A stretch of DNA of 54,452 nucleotides from an uncultured Pelagibacteraceae bacterium (GTDB lineage Bacteria; Pseudomonadota; Alphaproteobacteria; Pelagibacterales; Pelagibacteraceae). The stretch spans positions 1 to 54,452 of the forward strand of contig CACNFE010000009.1 in assembly GCA_902619595.1 (NCBI GenBank), in the 5' to 3' direction. The stretch's first letter is position 1. Each line of letters begins with the position of its first letter. The notes below the pieces were generated by a model. It made no database searches. It was not told the DNA's origin and saw nothing but the letters and a program-made list of their open reading frames with translations. Below, piece after piece: positions 7,996-20,785 of this stretch. The position numbers and the translations under genes are program-made.

Positions 7996-8523
7996 ATGAA
8001 AACAATTTGTGATTGGAATAATTGCTTTGAAATAGGAGAATACAAAGCGCCAATAGAGAAAGATAATAGCAAGAACTTTAGACTATTATGCTTAAAGCAT
8101 GTTAAAGAATTTAACAAAAACTGGAATTATTTTTCAGGTATGAGCGATAGAGAGGTGATGCAGTTTCTTAAAAGTGACGCAATATGGCATAAGCCAACAC
8201 AAGGTTTTAGCTCATCAGATAATTTTTTTAAGGTATTATGGAATAATGCATTAAATGATGGATTCGATGATTTAAAATTTAAAAAACAATTTAATACTAA
8301 AGGAAATTTGAAATTTACTAACAATGATATAAAAGCCTTTGCTGTCTTGGGTATTTCAGTTGGTTTAAAATGGGACAAAATACAGCAGAAGTTTAAAAAA
8401 CTTGTTAAAAAATTTCACCCTGATATTAATTCTGGAGATAAAAATTATGAAGAAAAGCTTAAAGTAATTACTTTAGCATACACACAATTAAAAAATACTT
8501 ATAGGAAAAACATTGATAAATAA
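7996..8523 (+). CDS. J-domain (DnaJ-like) protein upstream of cobS
   Basis: The 175-residue protein has a C-terminal J domain (about residues 110-170). The HPD motif is in KKFHPDINSGD, preceded by the Lys-rich helix II and followed by the helix III residues KVITLAYTQLK. The N-terminal part contains two Cys-containing turns (CDWNNC, LLCLKH) that could form a small metal site, then an undefined segment. J domains stimulate Hsp70 ATP hydrolysis. The 3' end overlaps the TTG start of cobS by 11 bp, so it is likely translationally coupled to the AAA+ protein; this suggests, but does not prove, assistance to that complex. Confidence 0.82.
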   Translation: MKTICDWNNCFEIGEYKAPIEKDNSKNFRLLCLKHVKEFNKNWNYFSGMSDREVMQFLKSDAIWHKPTQGFSSSDNFFKVLWNNALNDGFDDLKFKKQFNTKGNLKFTNNDIKAFAVLGISVGLKWDKIQQKFKKLVKKFHPDINSGDKNYEEKLKVITLAYTQLKNTYRKNIDK

Positions 8524-9487
8524 TTTAAACATCAAACCTGATATAAAATTATCAGTTAAACAAACTTTTGGGATTGACTCTGAGATTGAGGTCGAGGCTT
8601 TTTCGAAAAAAAACGATTATGTTCCTGAAATTGATAAAAATTATATATTTGATAGAGATACAACACTAGCGATACTTTCGGGATTCTCATTTAATAAAAG
8701 AGTCCTTGTTCAAGGTTATCATGGTACAGGTAAATCTACACATATAGAACAAGTAGCAGCAAGATTAAATTGGCCTTGCATTCGTATAAATCTAGACAGT
8801 CACGTTAGTAGAATTGATTTAATTGGTAAAGATGCAATAACAATTAAAGATGGTAAACAAATAACAGAATTTAAAGAAGGGATTCTACCTTGGTCAATTC
8901 AAAATCCTGTTGCTTTAGTCTTTGACGAGTATGATGCTGGTAGACCTGACGTGATGTTTGTAATCCAAAGAGTTTTAGAGGCTGATGGAAGTTTTACACT
9001 TCTTGATAAAAATAAAGTAATAAAACAAAACAAATATTTTAGATTGTTCGCAACATCAAATACAGTAGGGCTAGGTGATACAACAGGTTTGTATCATGGT
9101 ACTCAGCAGATAAACCAGGGACAGATGGACAGGTGGAATATTGTAACTTCTTTAAATTACTTAAGCCTAGAGAAAGAGATGGAAATAATTTTGGCCAAGA
9201 ATAAAAATTTAAATAACGCGAAAGGAAAAGAAAAAGTTGCAAATATGATTAAAGTTGCGACTTTAACTAGGAAAGGTTTCATAGCTGGCGACATTTCTAC
9301 AGTTATGAGTCCCAGGACCGTTTTACATTGGGTAGAGAATTCTGAAATTTTTAAAGATATTGGTTATGGTTTTAGAGTGACTTTTTTAAATAAATGCGAT
9401 GAGATTGAAAAGAACATAATCGCCGAATATTACCAGAGATGTTTTGGTGAAGAATTGCCAGAGTCTATGTTGAATATTCAAAGTTAA
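8513..9487 (+). CDS. cobS: Cobaltochelatase CobS subunit (AAA+ ATPase)
   Basis: The 324-residue AAA+/MoxR-like ATPase has Walker A GYHGTGKST near residue 76, Walker B ALVFDEYDAG near 140, and the characteristic NTVGLGDTTGLYHGTQQINQGQMDRW block near 180-205. In aerobic cobalamin synthesis CobS and CobT form the ATP-driven motor that works with CobN to insert cobalt into hydrogenobyrinic acid diamide. The TTG start at 8513 fits the family N-terminus. cobT follows directly at the next base. No other cobalamin gene is in the window, and known SAR11 strains do not make B12 de novo, so the real substrate is uncertain. Confidence 0.93.
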   Translation: MINNLNIKPDIKLSVKQTFGIDSEIEVEAFSKKNDYVPEIDKNYIFDRDTTLAILSGFSFNKRVLVQGYHGTGKSTHIEQVAARLNWPCIRINLDSHVSRIDLIGKDAITIKDGKQITEFKEGILPWSIQNPVALVFDEYDAGRPDVMFVIQRVLEADGSFTLLDKNKVIKQNKYFRLFATSNTVGLGDTTGLYHGTQQINQGQMDRWNIVTSLNYLSLEKEMEIILAKNKNLNNAKGKEKVANMIKVATLTRKGFIAGDISTVMSPRTVLHWVENSEIFKDIGYGFRVTFLNKCDEIEKNIIAEYYQRCFGEELPESMLNIQS

Positions 9488-11287
9488 ATGAGCAAAGAAG
9501 ATAATTTTAAAGAAAAATTTAAATTAGCCCTTTTATCAACTGCTAACGCTATTGCGGACGATTATTCTCCTAATAATGACAAAAAAAATAAAAAAAAGTC
9601 AAAAATAGACCTTTTTGAATTAGATAAATTAGAAAGTAGAAGTGATTTTGTTAAATATAGAGCTGAGATTGACTCGGGTGCTTTAAAAAGAAAATTTTCA
9701 AATACAGAGATATTTAGGAATAATTTTCCACAAAATTCATCATATAAACAGCTTTATGAATTATCTGAAAAAATAAGATGTGAAATATTAGGTTCAAATA
9801 TACTTAAAGGTGTTGGTGCAAATCTGAAAGAAAACTACACAAATGAAATTTTAACAAAAAAAAAGGATCAGTTATTTTCTAAGGAAGATGTAAGTGTAAT
9901 AGAGGCATTTGAATTATATATGCTTAAGAATTTCTATAAAATAAATTTAAATAGTCTTAATGAAAAAATTTTAAGTTATTGGGAAAATGATTTTGATAAA
10001 TCCTTAAAAAAACATATAAATTTTTTACTAGAAAATTTAGAAAACCAAGACATTTATAATTCGAAAGTATCAGAGATATTACAAAATTTGGATATATTTG
10101 ATGATACAAATGAAAGTAAAAACCAAGAAGATCAACATAATGATAATAATGAGGGTGATACAGATCAAAATAATACCGATACTGATAGTGATAATAATGA
10201 GGAAAATAATCAACGAGATGATAGCGAAGAAAGTTTTGACTCCGAATATGATTTTAGCGAGCACAAAATTGATGAGCAGATTGTCGATACAGACTCGGAA
10301 AAGCAAAGTAGTGAGACTATTATTCAAAAAGGTGGAGGGGAATTTAGCGATAAGGATTATAAGGTTTTCACAAAAGAATTTGATGAAATTTCAAAAGCTG
10401 AAAATTTAGAAAGCTTAGAGGAAATAACAAAATTAAGAAAAAACTTAGATCAGCAACTAATTACTTTTCAAGATTTGATAACAAAACTAGCAAATAAACT
10501 TCAAAGACAGTTATTAGCAAGTCAAAAAAGAGCTTGGGAATTTGATTTAGAAGAGGGATTATTGGATACATCAAAATTAACAAGAGTTATTATGGATCCT
10601 TATAGTTCTTTATCATTTAAAAAAGAAAAGGACTATGAATTTAAAGATACAGTCGTTACTTTATTAATTGATAACTCTGGATCTATGCGAGGACGTCCAA
10701 TAACAATCGCTGCAATTTGTGCAGATATTTTGTCTAGAACACTCGAGAGATGTGCGGTTAAAGTAGAAATTTTAGGCTTCACAACAAAAAATTGGAAAGG
10801 TGGTCAGTCAAGAGAAGATTGGAATAAGAGAAATAAACCAAAAAATCCTGGACGTCTAAATGATCTACGTCACATAATTTATAAAAGTGCAGATACTCAA
10901 TGGAGAATATCTAAAAATAATTTAGGACTTATGCTAAAGGAAGGATTATTAAAAGAAAATATTGATGGTGAGGCAATTAATTGGGCTTTTAGCAGACTAC
11001 AAAAGCGAAAGGAAGAAAGAAAAATCTTGATGGTTATTTCAGATGGTGCGCCGGTTGATGACAGTACTTTAAGTGTTAATTTTGGCGATTATTTAGAAAA
11101 ACATTTAAAAAAAACTGTAAAATTTATTGAAAATAAAAGTAATGTAGAAATTCTAGCTATTGGGATAGGTCACGATGTCTCCAGATACTATTCCAAAGCT
11201 ATTAAAATTACTGATGTTCAAGAACTTGGGGATGTTATGATAAATCAATTAAGTGATTTATTTAGCGAAAGAAAAAAACTCAATTAA
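9488..11287 (+). CDS. cobT: Cobaltochelatase CobT subunit (von Willebrand factor A domain)
   Basis: The 599-residue protein has the CobT architecture: a helical N-terminal half, a strongly acidic Asp/Asn/Glu-rich linker (about residues 200-280, from runs of GAT/AAT codons), and a C-terminal VWA domain. The MIDAS motif is DNSGSM near residue 396, followed by GRPITIAA and later [10 protein letters not shown]. CobT binds CobS hexamers to form the chelatase motor. It begins at the base after the cobS stop. The 3' end overlaps the opposing kinase gene by 8 bp. The acidic linker is low-complexity and probably disordered. Whether it acts on cobalt here is unknown. Confidence 0.93.
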   Translation: MSKEDNFKEKFKLALLSTANAIADDYSPNNDKKNKKKSKIDLFELDKLESRSDFVKYRAEIDSGALKRKFSNTEIFRNNFPQNSSYKQLYELSEKIRCEILGSNILKGVGANLKENYTNEILTKKKDQLFSKEDVSVIEAFELYMLKNFYKINLNSLNEKILSYWENDFDKSLKKHINFLLENLENQDIYNSKVSEILQNLDIFDDTNESKNQEDQHNDNNEGDTDQNNTDTDSDNNEENNQRDDSEESFDSEYDFSEHKIDEQIVDTDSEKQSSETIIQKGGGEFSDKDYKVFTKEFDEISKAENLESLEEITKLRKNLDQQLITFQDLITKLANKLQRQLLASQKRAWEFDLEEGLLDTSKLTRVIMDPYSSLSFKKEKDYEFKDTVVTLLIDNSGSMRGRPITIAAICADILSRTLERCAVKVEILGFTTKNWKGGQSREDWNKRNKPKNPGRLNDLRHIIYKSADTQWRISKNNLGLMLKEGLLKENIDGEAINWAFSRLQKRKEERKILMVISDGAPVDDSTLSVNFGDYLEKHLKKTVKFIENKSNVEILAIGIGHDVSRYYSKAIKITDVQELGDVMINQLSDLFSERKKLN

Positions 11288-12551
11288 AATTTAAAGATTT
11301 AAGATTTTTATTTTTCCACAAAATTGTGATCTCAGCTCCCGATCTCGTTCTTGAATTTTTACAGATTACAGTAGCAAAATTTTTTTCTAGTAATGTTTTA
11401 CCAATAAAAATTCCTAAACCTAATCCAGTTTTATTGCTCGGCTTGGAGTCTTTTAAATAAGGCTCTCCCAATTTATAGATTATGTCTTTAGAAAAACCTT
11501 TGCCATCATCTTCTATTTTAATAATAGTTTCGTCATTATCACTTTTAAGATTTATAAATATTTTTTTTTTTGAAAATTTATTTGCATTTCCTATAAAATT
11601 TCTGAGCCCATAAACAATCTCAATTAATTTAGGTATTACAATTGGATTATTATTCTGATCAGTAATTAAAATAAATTCCTTTTTGCTAATTTCTTGAAAA
11701 GACCTTATAATTTGAATCAAATAATCTTTTAAAGAAATATTTTGATCTAAGAACTCATCATCTGTAATGGGATTCATACTAAGTTTTTGTAATATTTTTA
11801 TACATCTATCCACTTGACTAGATAGTAAACTTATATCTTTATTATTTTTAAATTCTTTTTCTAGGTCTGCCAATACAATTTTAATTGTTGATAGTGGAGT
11901 ACCAAGTGAGTGGGCTGCTGCTGCTGCTTGCCCTCCAAGAGAAACTAGCTCGTGTTCTTTTGCCATTATAGCTTCCATTTTATTTAATGCGTTCTCTCTA
12001 ATCTTTCTTTCAGCCCCAAAAGATATTGAAAAAAAACTTAAAAAAACAAGTGCAATTATTAATGATATTGGAATAGCATAATAATAGTAATCGCTAATAT
12101 GAAAATGTTCATTCAATGGTGCTGGTAAGCCTTTATTAAAAAAAGTTAGAAAGATAACAGATAAAATTGTTATTAAAACTAAGAAAATACTGGATTTTTT
12201 TCCTAAGTATATAGATGAAAATATGCTCGGAATTATAATAAAAATAAAAAAAGGATTTACAATTCCACCAGTTAAATAAAGTAAAAAACCTAGTTGGAAA
12301 ATGTCCAAACATAAAAAAATAAAAGCGGATCTGTCAGAAACTTGATTTTTTTTGTAATAATAAATTAAAACTAGGTTACTTATTGCCCCAAGATAAATAA
12401 TAAAATTTGATAGTATGTGATTAAATTCAAAACCAAGTCCATATTTAACAAAATTTATTGTTATTAGCTGTCCAATTATGGCGATCCATCTAAGTCTAAT
12501 ATATTGTATTCTATTTAGAGAATAGATTTTTGAAGTTTCAAAAAACCTCAT
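11280..12551 (-). CDS. regB: RegB/PrrB-type redox sensor histidine kinase
   Basis: The 423-residue protein has about six membrane helices in residues 22-180 and a C-terminal kinase domain. The quinone-binding motif GGxxNPF of RegB is present as GGIVNPF (95-101). The phospho-acceptor block is [15 protein letters not shown] with His214, where RegB usually has HELGTPL. The redox-active cysteine of RegB appears to align with Cys250 in the DRCIKIL segment. ATP-binding N and G boxes are seen as GNANKF, DDGKGF and [10 protein letters not shown]. In relatives RegB phosphorylates RegA in response to quinone redox state; no regA is in the window. It lies 3 bp downstream of gyrB on the same strand. Confidence 0.85.
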   Translation of the reverse strand: MRFFETSKIYSLNRIQYIRLRWIAIIGQLITINFVKYGLGFEFNHILSNFIIYLGAISNLVLIYYYKKNQVSDRSAFIFLCLDIFQLGFLLYLTGGIVNPFFIFIIIPSIFSSIYLGKKSSIFLVLITILSVIFLTFFNKGLPAPLNEHFHISDYYYYAIPISLIIALVFLSFFSISFGAERKIRENALNKMEAIMAKEHELVSLGGQAAAAAHSLGTPLSTIKIVLADLEKEFKNNKDISLLSSQVDRCIKILQKLSMNPITDDEFLDQNISLKDYLIQIIRSFQEISKKEFILITDQNNNPIVIPKLIEIVYGLRNFIGNANKFSKKKIFINLKSDNDETIIKIEDDGKGFSKDIIYKLGEPYLKDSKPSNKTGLGLGIFIGKTLLEKNFATVICKNSRTRSGAEITILWKNKNLKSLNFN

Positions 12552-12554
12552 AAA

Positions 12555-14612
<2,058 letters not shown>

Positions 14613-14633
14613 TTATTTTTTTTGGAAAAAAAA

Positions 14634-14662
14634 ATTATATCATTTTTTAAAATTTAAATAAA
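14634..14662 (-). promoter_or_regulatory. Candidate gyrB promoter
   Basis: On the minus strand a perfect -10 hexamer TATAAT (14634-14639) lies about 22 bases upstream of the gyrB ATG, with a weak -35-like TTTATT 17 bases further up. In DNA this AT-rich such hexamers arise often by chance, so this is tentative. The rest of the 154-base gap to 14766 shows only A/T-rich sequence and no convincing hairpin. Confidence 0.35.
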
Positions 14663-14766
14663 ATAGCTTTTAAACAAGAAGCTAAATAAGCCTTATCTAT
14701 TGTGGTTTTTTTGATATTTATTTATTTTTTTTCTAAATTTTGAAAAATTACAAATATTAGTGATTT

Positions 14767-15582
14767 TTATTCCTTTTTTTTAAAAAATAATAAAAATTTT
14801 GCAATTGCATAGATAAAACATAAACTTTCAAATGCTTTTTTTAATTGAAAGGTCAAACAAAAAAAAATCATTAAAAAAAAAAATTTTATTGGTTCACGTA
14901 TAATTTTGATTTTTTTCAATTTATTGTATTTTGATTGAAAAATTAACTCTCCATATTTAAAATAAACTTTTCTAATTATAAAACTTTTTAGATTTTCTTT
15001 TACCGACTTTTCTCCAATATGATTTGCATATGCACTCATATTTAAATAAATTTTAAAATTATTTTTTTCTATTGCTCTACATAAATCGACATCTTCCCAA
15101 TAAAAGAAAAATTGCTCATCAAACATACCTATTTTTTCAAATCTTTTTTTTTCAGCGAGAAATATAGCTCCCAAAATTTTATTTACTGGAAATATCTTTT
15201 TACTTTTTTGGCTATTTTCAAAATTTTTAAATTGTTTTATTCTTGGGACTGAGATTATACTATCCTTTTTGACTTCTAACGTTCTTTTCAATCTTAGTAT
15301 TGATTTTTTTGAAATATCTGTATCAGGCTGCGTACATAAAAAATACTTTGTTTTTACTTTTTTTACTAAAAAATTTATTCCTTTTGCAAAACCTTTGTTC
15401 TTGCTAGAAACACCATAATACTTAATTTTTGGAAATATTTTTTTAACTTTTTTTTTTAACTTTAAATCATTACTTTGATCTAAAATATATAAGTCAAAGC
15501 CTTTATAATTTTTTAAACTCGTTATAACTCTTTCTGGTGTTCTATAAAATAAAATTACAACTGATATGTTACTAGATTTCAT
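14767..15582 (-). CDS. Family 2 glycosyltransferase (rhamnosyltransferase-like)
   Basis: The 271-residue protein has a GT-A fold: an N-terminal SVVILFYRTPE strand, NKGFAKGIN (nucleotide-sugar binding) near residue 62, a QPDTDIS segment taking the DxD position near residue 85, and FDEQFFFYWEDVDLCRAIEK, the acceptor/catalytic block typical of rhamnosyltransferase-like enzymes. A hydrophobic C-terminal stretch (about residues 232-265) may anchor it to the inner membrane. Such enzymes build cell-surface glycans. It is separated from the methyltransferase gene by tRNA-Ser. Donor and acceptor sugars cannot be told from sequence. Confidence 0.82.
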   Translation of the reverse strand: MKSSNISVVILFYRTPERVITSLKNYKGFDLYILDQSNDLKLKKKVKKIFPKIKYYGVSSKNKGFAKGINFLVKKVKTKYFLCTQPDTDISKKSILRLKRTLEVKKDSIISVPRIKQFKNFENSQKSKKIFPVNKILGAIFLAEKKRFEKIGMFDEQFFFYWEDVDLCRAIEKNNFKIYLNMSAYANHIGEKSVKENLKSFIIRKVYFKYGELIFQSKYNKLKKIKIIREPIKFFFLMIFFCLTFQLKKAFESLCFIYAIAKFLLFFKKKE

Positions 15583-15625
15583 TTATTTATTATTAACTTA
15601 ATTAATCTATTTATCAAAAAAAAAA

Positions 15626-15715
15626 TGGCGGAGAGAGTGGGATTCGAACCCACGAAAGAGTTGCCCCTTAACACGCTTTCCAAGCGTGCGCCTTAAACCG
15701 CTCGGCCATCTCTCC
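15626..15715 (-). tRNA. tRNA-Ser (anticodon GGA)
   Basis: A full cloverleaf is readable on the minus strand: the acceptor stem GGAGAGA pairs with TCTCTCC, the anticodon stem CACGCTT...AAGCGTG flanks a loop with GGA, a long variable arm typical of class II tRNAs follows, and the T-loop is GGTTCGAATCC. CCA is encoded at 15626-15628. The 5' end lies only 3 bases from the stop of the methyltransferase gene upstream, so the tRNA is probably processed from a joint transcript. Confidence 0.97.
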
Positions 15716-15718
15716 GAA

Positions 15719-16567
15719 TCATTTTTTTTGTATAATAGCTACTTCGTTAATTTTACCTTTATAAATTTCAATGCTTTTGAAATTTTCTAAAAAATATTTT
15801 TTATCTTCGTCTTTGATATATTTTGAGTCAAAATCTTGATTTGATTTAATCGCCAATAAAATTTGCTTTAAATCAGGATACTCGTTTCCTAAATTCATAT
15901 CTTTCCTTGTTTCTGGGAAATCAAGTTCCTCACACACAAAAATTCCATTGGGTAATACCTTTCTAAAAAGTAAGAATAAACTTATAATTTGATCTTTTAA
16001 AGTGTGCGAAGCATCTTCAATTATAATATTAAAGTTATCCTTATTTTTAATTAAAATTTCATATATTGAACTCTTGCTTGAAGTATTAATGTAAAAATTT
16101 TTCAATCTAGATGATTTATATCTAAAAAGATCAGGACATATATCTCCTGAAAAGATTTTTGAGTTTTTAAAATAATAATAAAAAGCTCCTGCTGCATTTC
16201 CATAAAAAGATCCAAGTTCTAATACGTTTAAATTATCGCCTCTTATTTTTTCGAAATATTTCTCATATATTTTTGAGTAACCATGAGCATCTATTCTTTT
16301 ATTATTTCTCTTTATTGGTTGCATATACTGATTGATGTAATATTCCCCTTTATCACTGTTAAAATGTTCGAATAGAAAATCTAAATCTTTTTTAAATAAT
16401 TCACTATTTTTTTTTGAATGATGATCTAAATTTATTACTTTTGGTAAATATGGAATATTTATTAAATACCTAAATGGTAAAATGATGAGAATATAAACTT
16501 TAAGAAATATATTAGCTTTTTGCACTCTGTGCCTATAGAAAATATTATAAAATGTTTTAATCCTCAT
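15719..16567 (-). CDS. SAM-dependent methyltransferase-like protein
   Basis: A 282-residue protein. Residues about 114-125 (NVLELGSFYGNA) look like a Rossmann motif I for S-adenosylmethionine binding, followed by FSGDICPD (motif II) and IIEDASHTLKDQ with PNGIFVCEEL, resembling the metal-dependent sugar or macrolide O-methyltransferase group. The N-terminal about 40 residues are basic and hydrophobic and may contact the membrane. It lies 2 bp downstream of lepA and 3 bp before tRNA-Ser, and with the nearby glycosyltransferase may modify a surface polysaccharide. Substrate unknown; the exact subfamily is an inference. Confidence 0.7.
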   Translation of the reverse strand: MRIKTFYNIFYRHRVQKANIFLKVYILIILPFRYLINIPYLPKVINLDHHSKKNSELFKKDLDFLFEHFNSDKGEYYINQYMQPIKRNNKRIDAHGYSKIYEKYFEKIRGDNLNVLELGSFYGNAAGAFYYYFKNSKIFSGDICPDLFRYKSSRLKNFYINTSSKSSIYEILIKNKDNFNIIIEDASHTLKDQIISLFLLFRKVLPNGIFVCEELDFPETRKDMNLGNEYPDLKQILLAIKSNQDFDSKYIKDEDKKYFLENFKSIEIYKGKINEVAIIQKK

Positions 16568-16569
16568 AT

Positions 16570-18375
16570 TTAATCTTTATTGATTTTTAAAACTCCTATG
16601 AAGGCTTCTTGAGGAATTTCAACTTTTCCAAATTGTTTAGATCTTGCTTTACCTTTTTTTTGTTTATCCAATAACTTCCGCTTTCGATCTCTTGCACCTC
16701 CCCCATGAATTTTGGTTAAAACATCTTTTTTGAAGCCTTTTATAGTTTCTCTAGCAATAATTTTTCCACCTATTGCAGCTTGAATGGGTATCATAAAATT
16801 ATGTCTAGGTATTAAATCCTTAAGCTTTTCACATACCTCTCTTCCGATAGTTTGCGCAAAGTCTTTATGAACCATCATTGCCAAGGCATCTACTGGTTCC
16901 CCATTAACTAAAATTGATAACTTGACTAACTCACCCTCTCTATGTCCTATTATTTCATAGTCAAAACTTGCATAGCCGCTTGTTATAGACTTAAGTCTAT
17001 CATTAAAATCAAACACTACCTCGTTAAGTGGTATCTCATAATTCAGGACAGCTCTATTACCTGAGTAATTTAAATTTGTTTGAATCCCTCTTTTATTTTG
17101 ACATATTTTTATTATTGGTCCTAAATACTGATCAGGCGTGATAATTGTGGCCTTAATCCAGGGCTCCTCAATATATTTTATTATAGTCGGGTCAGGTAAA
17201 TTGGATGGATTTTGTAGATCTAGAACTTTATCATTATTTAGATGAACCTTATAAACAACTCCGGGAGTGGTTGTTAGTAAGTTGATATCAAATTCTCTTT
17301 CAAGCCTTTCTGTAATAATTTCAAGGTGAAGTAAACCTAAAAACCCACACCTAAAACCAAGTCCTAAAGCTGATGATGACTCTGGTTCGTAAGAAAAACT
17401 AGAGTCATTTAATTTTAATTTAGCCAATCCATCTTTTAGTTTTTGATACTCAGAACTATCAACAGGAAAAAGTCCACAAAATACAACTGGCTTACTTGGT
17501 TTAAATCCAGGTAACGCCTCTTTTAATGGTTTATTAGCTTCGCATATTGTATCCCCAACTTTTGTATCTGATAGATTTTTTATTCCAGTTATTATAAAAC
17601 CTATTTCTCCTGAATTTAGTTCATCCATGTCTTTTGGTTTAGGGGTAAAAACACCAACCTTTTCAACAATATGTTCTTGATTAGTAGACATCATTTTTAT
17701 TTTCATATTTTTTTTAATTTTTCCGTCTATTACTCTTATTAAAATTACAACTCCAAGATAAGAGTCGTACCAACTATCAACAAGAAGACATTTTAAAATA
17801 TCATTTTTATTGCCTCTAGGAGGTGGTAAAGTTTGAATAATCTTCTCTAATATCTCATCAATACCTTCGCCAGTTTTTCCTGAGCATGGTACTGAATTTG
17901 AGGTATCAATACCTATAACTTCTTCGATTTGATTTTTTGTTTTTTCAATCTCTGAAGCTGGTAGGTCTATTTTATTTAAAATTGGAATGATTTCATGATT
18001 TGTATCCATGGCCTGATAAACATTTGCGAGAGTTTGAGCTTCAACGCCTTGAGTACTATCAACAATCAAAATTGAACCCTCACATGCATATAAAGATCTG
18101 CTTACTTCATAACTAAAATCTACGTGACCTGGAGTATCAATAATATTTAGTATGTAATCTTTACCATCCTTTGATTTGTAGTTTAACTTTACAGTCTGTG
18201 CCTTGATAGTAATACCTCTTTCTCTTTCGATATCCATAGAGTCTAGAACTTGGGCTTTCATCTCTCTTTCTGTTAGGCCACCACATTTATGAATAATCCT
18301 ATCAGCTATTGTAGATTTACCATGATCTATATGCGCAATAATTGCGAAGTTTCTTATATTATCAATTGTAGACAT
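16570..18375 (-). CDS. lepA: Elongation factor 4 (back-translocase LepA)
   Basis: The 601-residue translational GTPase starts at the ATG at 18373-18375 ([22 protein letters not shown]); an earlier in-frame ATG at 18409-18411 would run into pheT and is not supported by the family. G1 is AHIDHGKS, G3 is DTPGH, and G4 is NKID. The EF-G-like domains and the unique LepA C-terminal domain with basic tail [22 protein letters not shown] are present. LepA acts on ribosomes under stress and during initiation and assembly. It starts 2 bp after pheT at the downstream end of the translation cluster. Confidence 0.96.
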   Translation of the reverse strand: MSTIDNIRNFAIIAHIDHGKSTIADRIIHKCGGLTEREMKAQVLDSMDIERERGITIKAQTVKLNYKSKDGKDYILNIIDTPGHVDFSYEVSRSLYACEGSILIVDSTQGVEAQTLANVYQAMDTNHEIIPILNKIDLPASEIEKTKNQIEEVIGIDTSNSVPCSGKTGEGIDEILEKIIQTLPPPRGNKNDILKCLLVDSWYDSYLGVVILIRVIDGKIKKNMKIKMMSTNQEHIVEKVGVFTPKPKDMDELNSGEIGFIITGIKNLSDTKVGDTICEANKPLKEALPGFKPSKPVVFCGLFPVDSSEYQKLKDGLAKLKLNDSSFSYEPESSSALGLGFRCGFLGLLHLEIITERLEREFDINLLTTTPGVVYKVHLNNDKVLDLQNPSNLPDPTIIKYIEEPWIKATIITPDQYLGPIIKICQNKRGIQTNLNYSGNRAVLNYEIPLNEVVFDFNDRLKSITSGYASFDYEIIGHREGELVKLSILVNGEPVDALAMMVHKDFAQTIGREVCEKLKDLIPRHNFMIPIQAAIGGKIIARETIKGFKKDVLTKIHGGGARDRKRKLLDKQKKGKARSKQFGKVEIPQEAFIGVLKINKD

Positions 18376-18376
18376 T

Positions 18377-20785
18377 TTAGGATCTAATTTTTGCGCCTGT
18401 CTTAGACTCAACAGTTGATATAATCAAATTATTTATTTTTTCTAGATCTTTATCATTCAAAGATTTTTGTAATGAATGAATTGTTACATTCAAAGCAATT
18501 GACTTTTTATCGCTTGGAATATTTTCTCCTTCATATAAATCAAAAACCTTTACATTTTTAATTAAGTTATTATCGATCTTATAAATAATCTTTACTAATT
18601 CTTGTACATTTAAATTTTTATCTATTATGAATGCGAAGTCTCTTTCAGACTTTTGAAAATCCGAATATTCATATTTATTTTTTTGATCCTTAAGTTTATT
18701 TTTATGAAGCTCGATTTTATCTAAAAAAATTTCAAATAATATTAGTGCTTCAGTTTTAACTTGTAATTTTTGATTAATATTTGGATGAATTTCACCAAAA
18801 AAGGCAATTGGTTTATTAGATTTTGAGTCTTGATAAATGGCTCCAGATTTTCCTGGATGATAGTAATTTGGTACATTTGAGTTGATATGAAAATTTTTGT
18901 CATCTAACCCTGTCTCGATTAAAGTTTGCATCACATCTCTTTTGGCATCAAAAACATCAACTTTTCTCTCTTTCTCAATCCAATTAAGTCTGGAAATCAT
19001 CCCAGACTTAATTGCTGAAATAACTATTTCTTGCTGACCTGGTTTTTTTCCACTAAAAATTGGTCCAATCTCAAATAAAGAAATATCTTTTACATCTCGA
19101 TCTAAATTTTTTTTTAAATAAAAAATTAAGTTTGAAAAAATTGAGCTTCTTAAAACATTTAAGTCTGAGCTGATTGGATTTACTATTTTTACTTCAGGTT
19201 TATCTTCTTTAAATAACTCATTTATTTTTGAGTCTGTAAATGACCACGTCACAGTTTCATAATAACCCTTTGATGCAACTGATCTTTGTAAGAAATGGAA
19301 TAGTTTTTGATGTGGATTTAACGTTTGTTTATCTCTGGTTTTTTCTGGTAATTCAGTTTTAATTCTATCGTATCCCTTAATTCTCACTATTTCCTCAACA
19401 ATATCAATTGGTTGTAAAATATCTGGTCTCCAGGAAGGCACTTTTAGATTTAGTTCCTTTTTATTTTTTTTTACTAGAAAACCAAGATCTGATAAAATCC
19501 TAGCCATTTCCCTTATCTCAACTTTAAAACCGGTTGTATTATTAAATAAATCAATTGGAAACTTAAAAGCTCTATAGTTTGATTTTTCTTTTTTTGTAAT
19601 ATTTATTTTGCTAATTGTTCCACCACATATATTTTGAATTAATTCAGCTGCCTTAATCAACCCTTCTTCAATTGAATTTGGATCTATGCCTCTTTCAAAT
19701 CTATATTTTGCATCTGTATCTAAATTTAAGATTTTTGAAGTATATCTAATAGATTTTGGTTTAAAGTATGCTGACTCTAAAAGAATGTTCTTTGTATTGA
19801 GTTCTGTTCCTGACCTAACGCCTCCTATAATACCACCTAAACCCAAAATGCCTGATGCATCAGATATAACGCACATATTATCATCAAGTACATATTTTTT
19901 ATTATCCAATGCTTCAAAGCTTTCTCCTTTTTTGGAATTTCTAACAATAATACCTTTATCAATTTTATCTGCATCATAAGCATGAAGTGGCCTGTTAAGA
20001 TCCATCATAACGTAATTTGTTACATCCACTACTGCTGAGATTGGTTTTTGTCCTAATGATAATATTTTTTCTTTCAACCATTTTGGACTTTCAGTATTTT
20101 TTATTCCTTTGATGAGTAAACTACCAAACTTTGTGCATCCTTGATTTTTATCATTAGTTATTTTAACTTTTATTTTGTTTAGGCCTGAAAAATTTATTTT
20201 ACTTTTATTTTTGTTTTTTAATTTACCGGCCCCGGCCGCTGCAAGATCTCTTGCAATTCCTCTCACACCAAGGCAATCAGCTCTATTTGGTGTAATTGAA
20301 AGATCTACAACTTTTTGATTTTTGTTAACAAAATATTTTTTTCCAACTTGTTTGATGTATTTTGTTGGGGAAAGAGTAATAATTCCCTCGCTTTCACTTG
20401 ATAATTTTAGCTCTGATTCTGAGCAAAGCATGCCGTAAGATGTTACACCCCTGATTTTACTAACAGAAAGCTTTGTTTGGCTTTTAGGAATAGTTGCCCC
20501 AGGAGGAGCATAAACAGTTAAAAGATCATCTTTGGCATTTGGAGCTCCGCACACAACTTTCACTTTTTCTTTTTGACCAATATCTACATCACATAACTTT
20601 AGTCTATCTGCATTAGGATGTTTTTCTGCATTGATGATTTTGGCAACTATAAATTTATCTAATTCAGAGGATTGACTTTCAAAACTTTCAACCTCCAATC
20701 CTATACTCGTTAATTTATCAATAATTTTTTGATCGTCGAGTTTTGTATCTAAATGTTCTTTAAGCCAATTAATTGTAAATTTCAT
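18377..20785 (-). CDS. pheT: Phenylalanine--tRNA ligase beta subunit
   Basis: The 802-residue subunit begins [14 protein letters not shown] and shows the domain order of bacterial PheT: an EMAP-like tRNA-binding domain (about 40-150, with [10 protein letters not shown]), the B3/B4 editing region, B5, a core catalytic-like domain and the C-terminal ferredoxin-fold anticodon-binding domain ([15 protein letters not shown]). It forms an alpha2-beta2 enzyme with PheS. The start overlaps the pheS stop by 4 bp (ATGA), so synthesis of both subunits is coupled. lepA follows 1 bp downstream. Confidence 0.97.
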   Translation of the reverse strand: MKFTINWLKEHLDTKLDDQKIIDKLTSIGLEVESFESQSSELDKFIVAKIINAEKHPNADRLKLCDVDIGQKEKVKVVCGAPNAKDDLLTVYAPPGATIPKSQTKLSVSKIRGVTSYGMLCSESELKLSSESEGIITLSPTKYIKQVGKKYFVNKNQKVVDLSITPNRADCLGVRGIARDLAAAGAGKLKNKNKSKINFSGLNKIKVKITNDKNQGCTKFGSLLIKGIKNTESPKWLKEKILSLGQKPISAVVDVTNYVMMDLNRPLHAYDADKIDKGIIVRNSKKGESFEALDNKKYVLDDNMCVISDASGILGLGGIIGGVRSGTELNTKNILLESAYFKPKSIRYTSKILNLDTDAKYRFERGIDPNSIEEGLIKAAELIQNICGGTISKINITKKEKSNYRAFKFPIDLFNNTTGFKVEIREMARILSDLGFLVKKNKKELNLKVPSWRPDILQPIDIVEEIVRIKGYDRIKTELPEKTRDKQTLNPHQKLFHFLQRSVASKGYYETVTWSFTDSKINELFKEDKPEVKIVNPISSDLNVLRSSIFSNLIFYLKKNLDRDVKDISLFEIGPIFSGKKPGQQEIVISAIKSGMISRLNWIEKERKVDVFDAKRDVMQTLIETGLDDKNFHINSNVPNYYHPGKSGAIYQDSKSNKPIAFFGEIHPNINQKLQVKTEALILFEIFLDKIELHKNKLKDQKNKYEYSDFQKSERDFAFIIDKNLNVQELVKIIYKIDNNLIKNVKVFDLYEGENIPSDKKSIALNVTIHSLQKSLNDKDLEKINNLIISTVESKTGAKIRS

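Noticed and set aside
7974-8117. N-terminal extension of the BolA-like protein
   Set aside because: The extra 48 residues overlap the start of the J-domain gene and have no BolA similarity; an ATG at 7971-7973 fits the family start.
10079-10409. Repeat array in GATAATAATGA-like units
   Set aside because: Low-complexity codons of the acidic linker of CobT, not a tandem repeat with conserved units or CRISPR-like spacing.
14613-14766. A regulatory RNA in the gyrB upstream gap
   Set aside because: I see only A/T-rich sequence without stable stems; nothing beyond a tentative promoter.
18376-18411. Upstream ATG giving lepA 12 more residues
   Set aside because: It lies inside the end of pheT and the family begins at MSTIDNIRN; the ATG at 18373-18375 follows the pheT stop directly.
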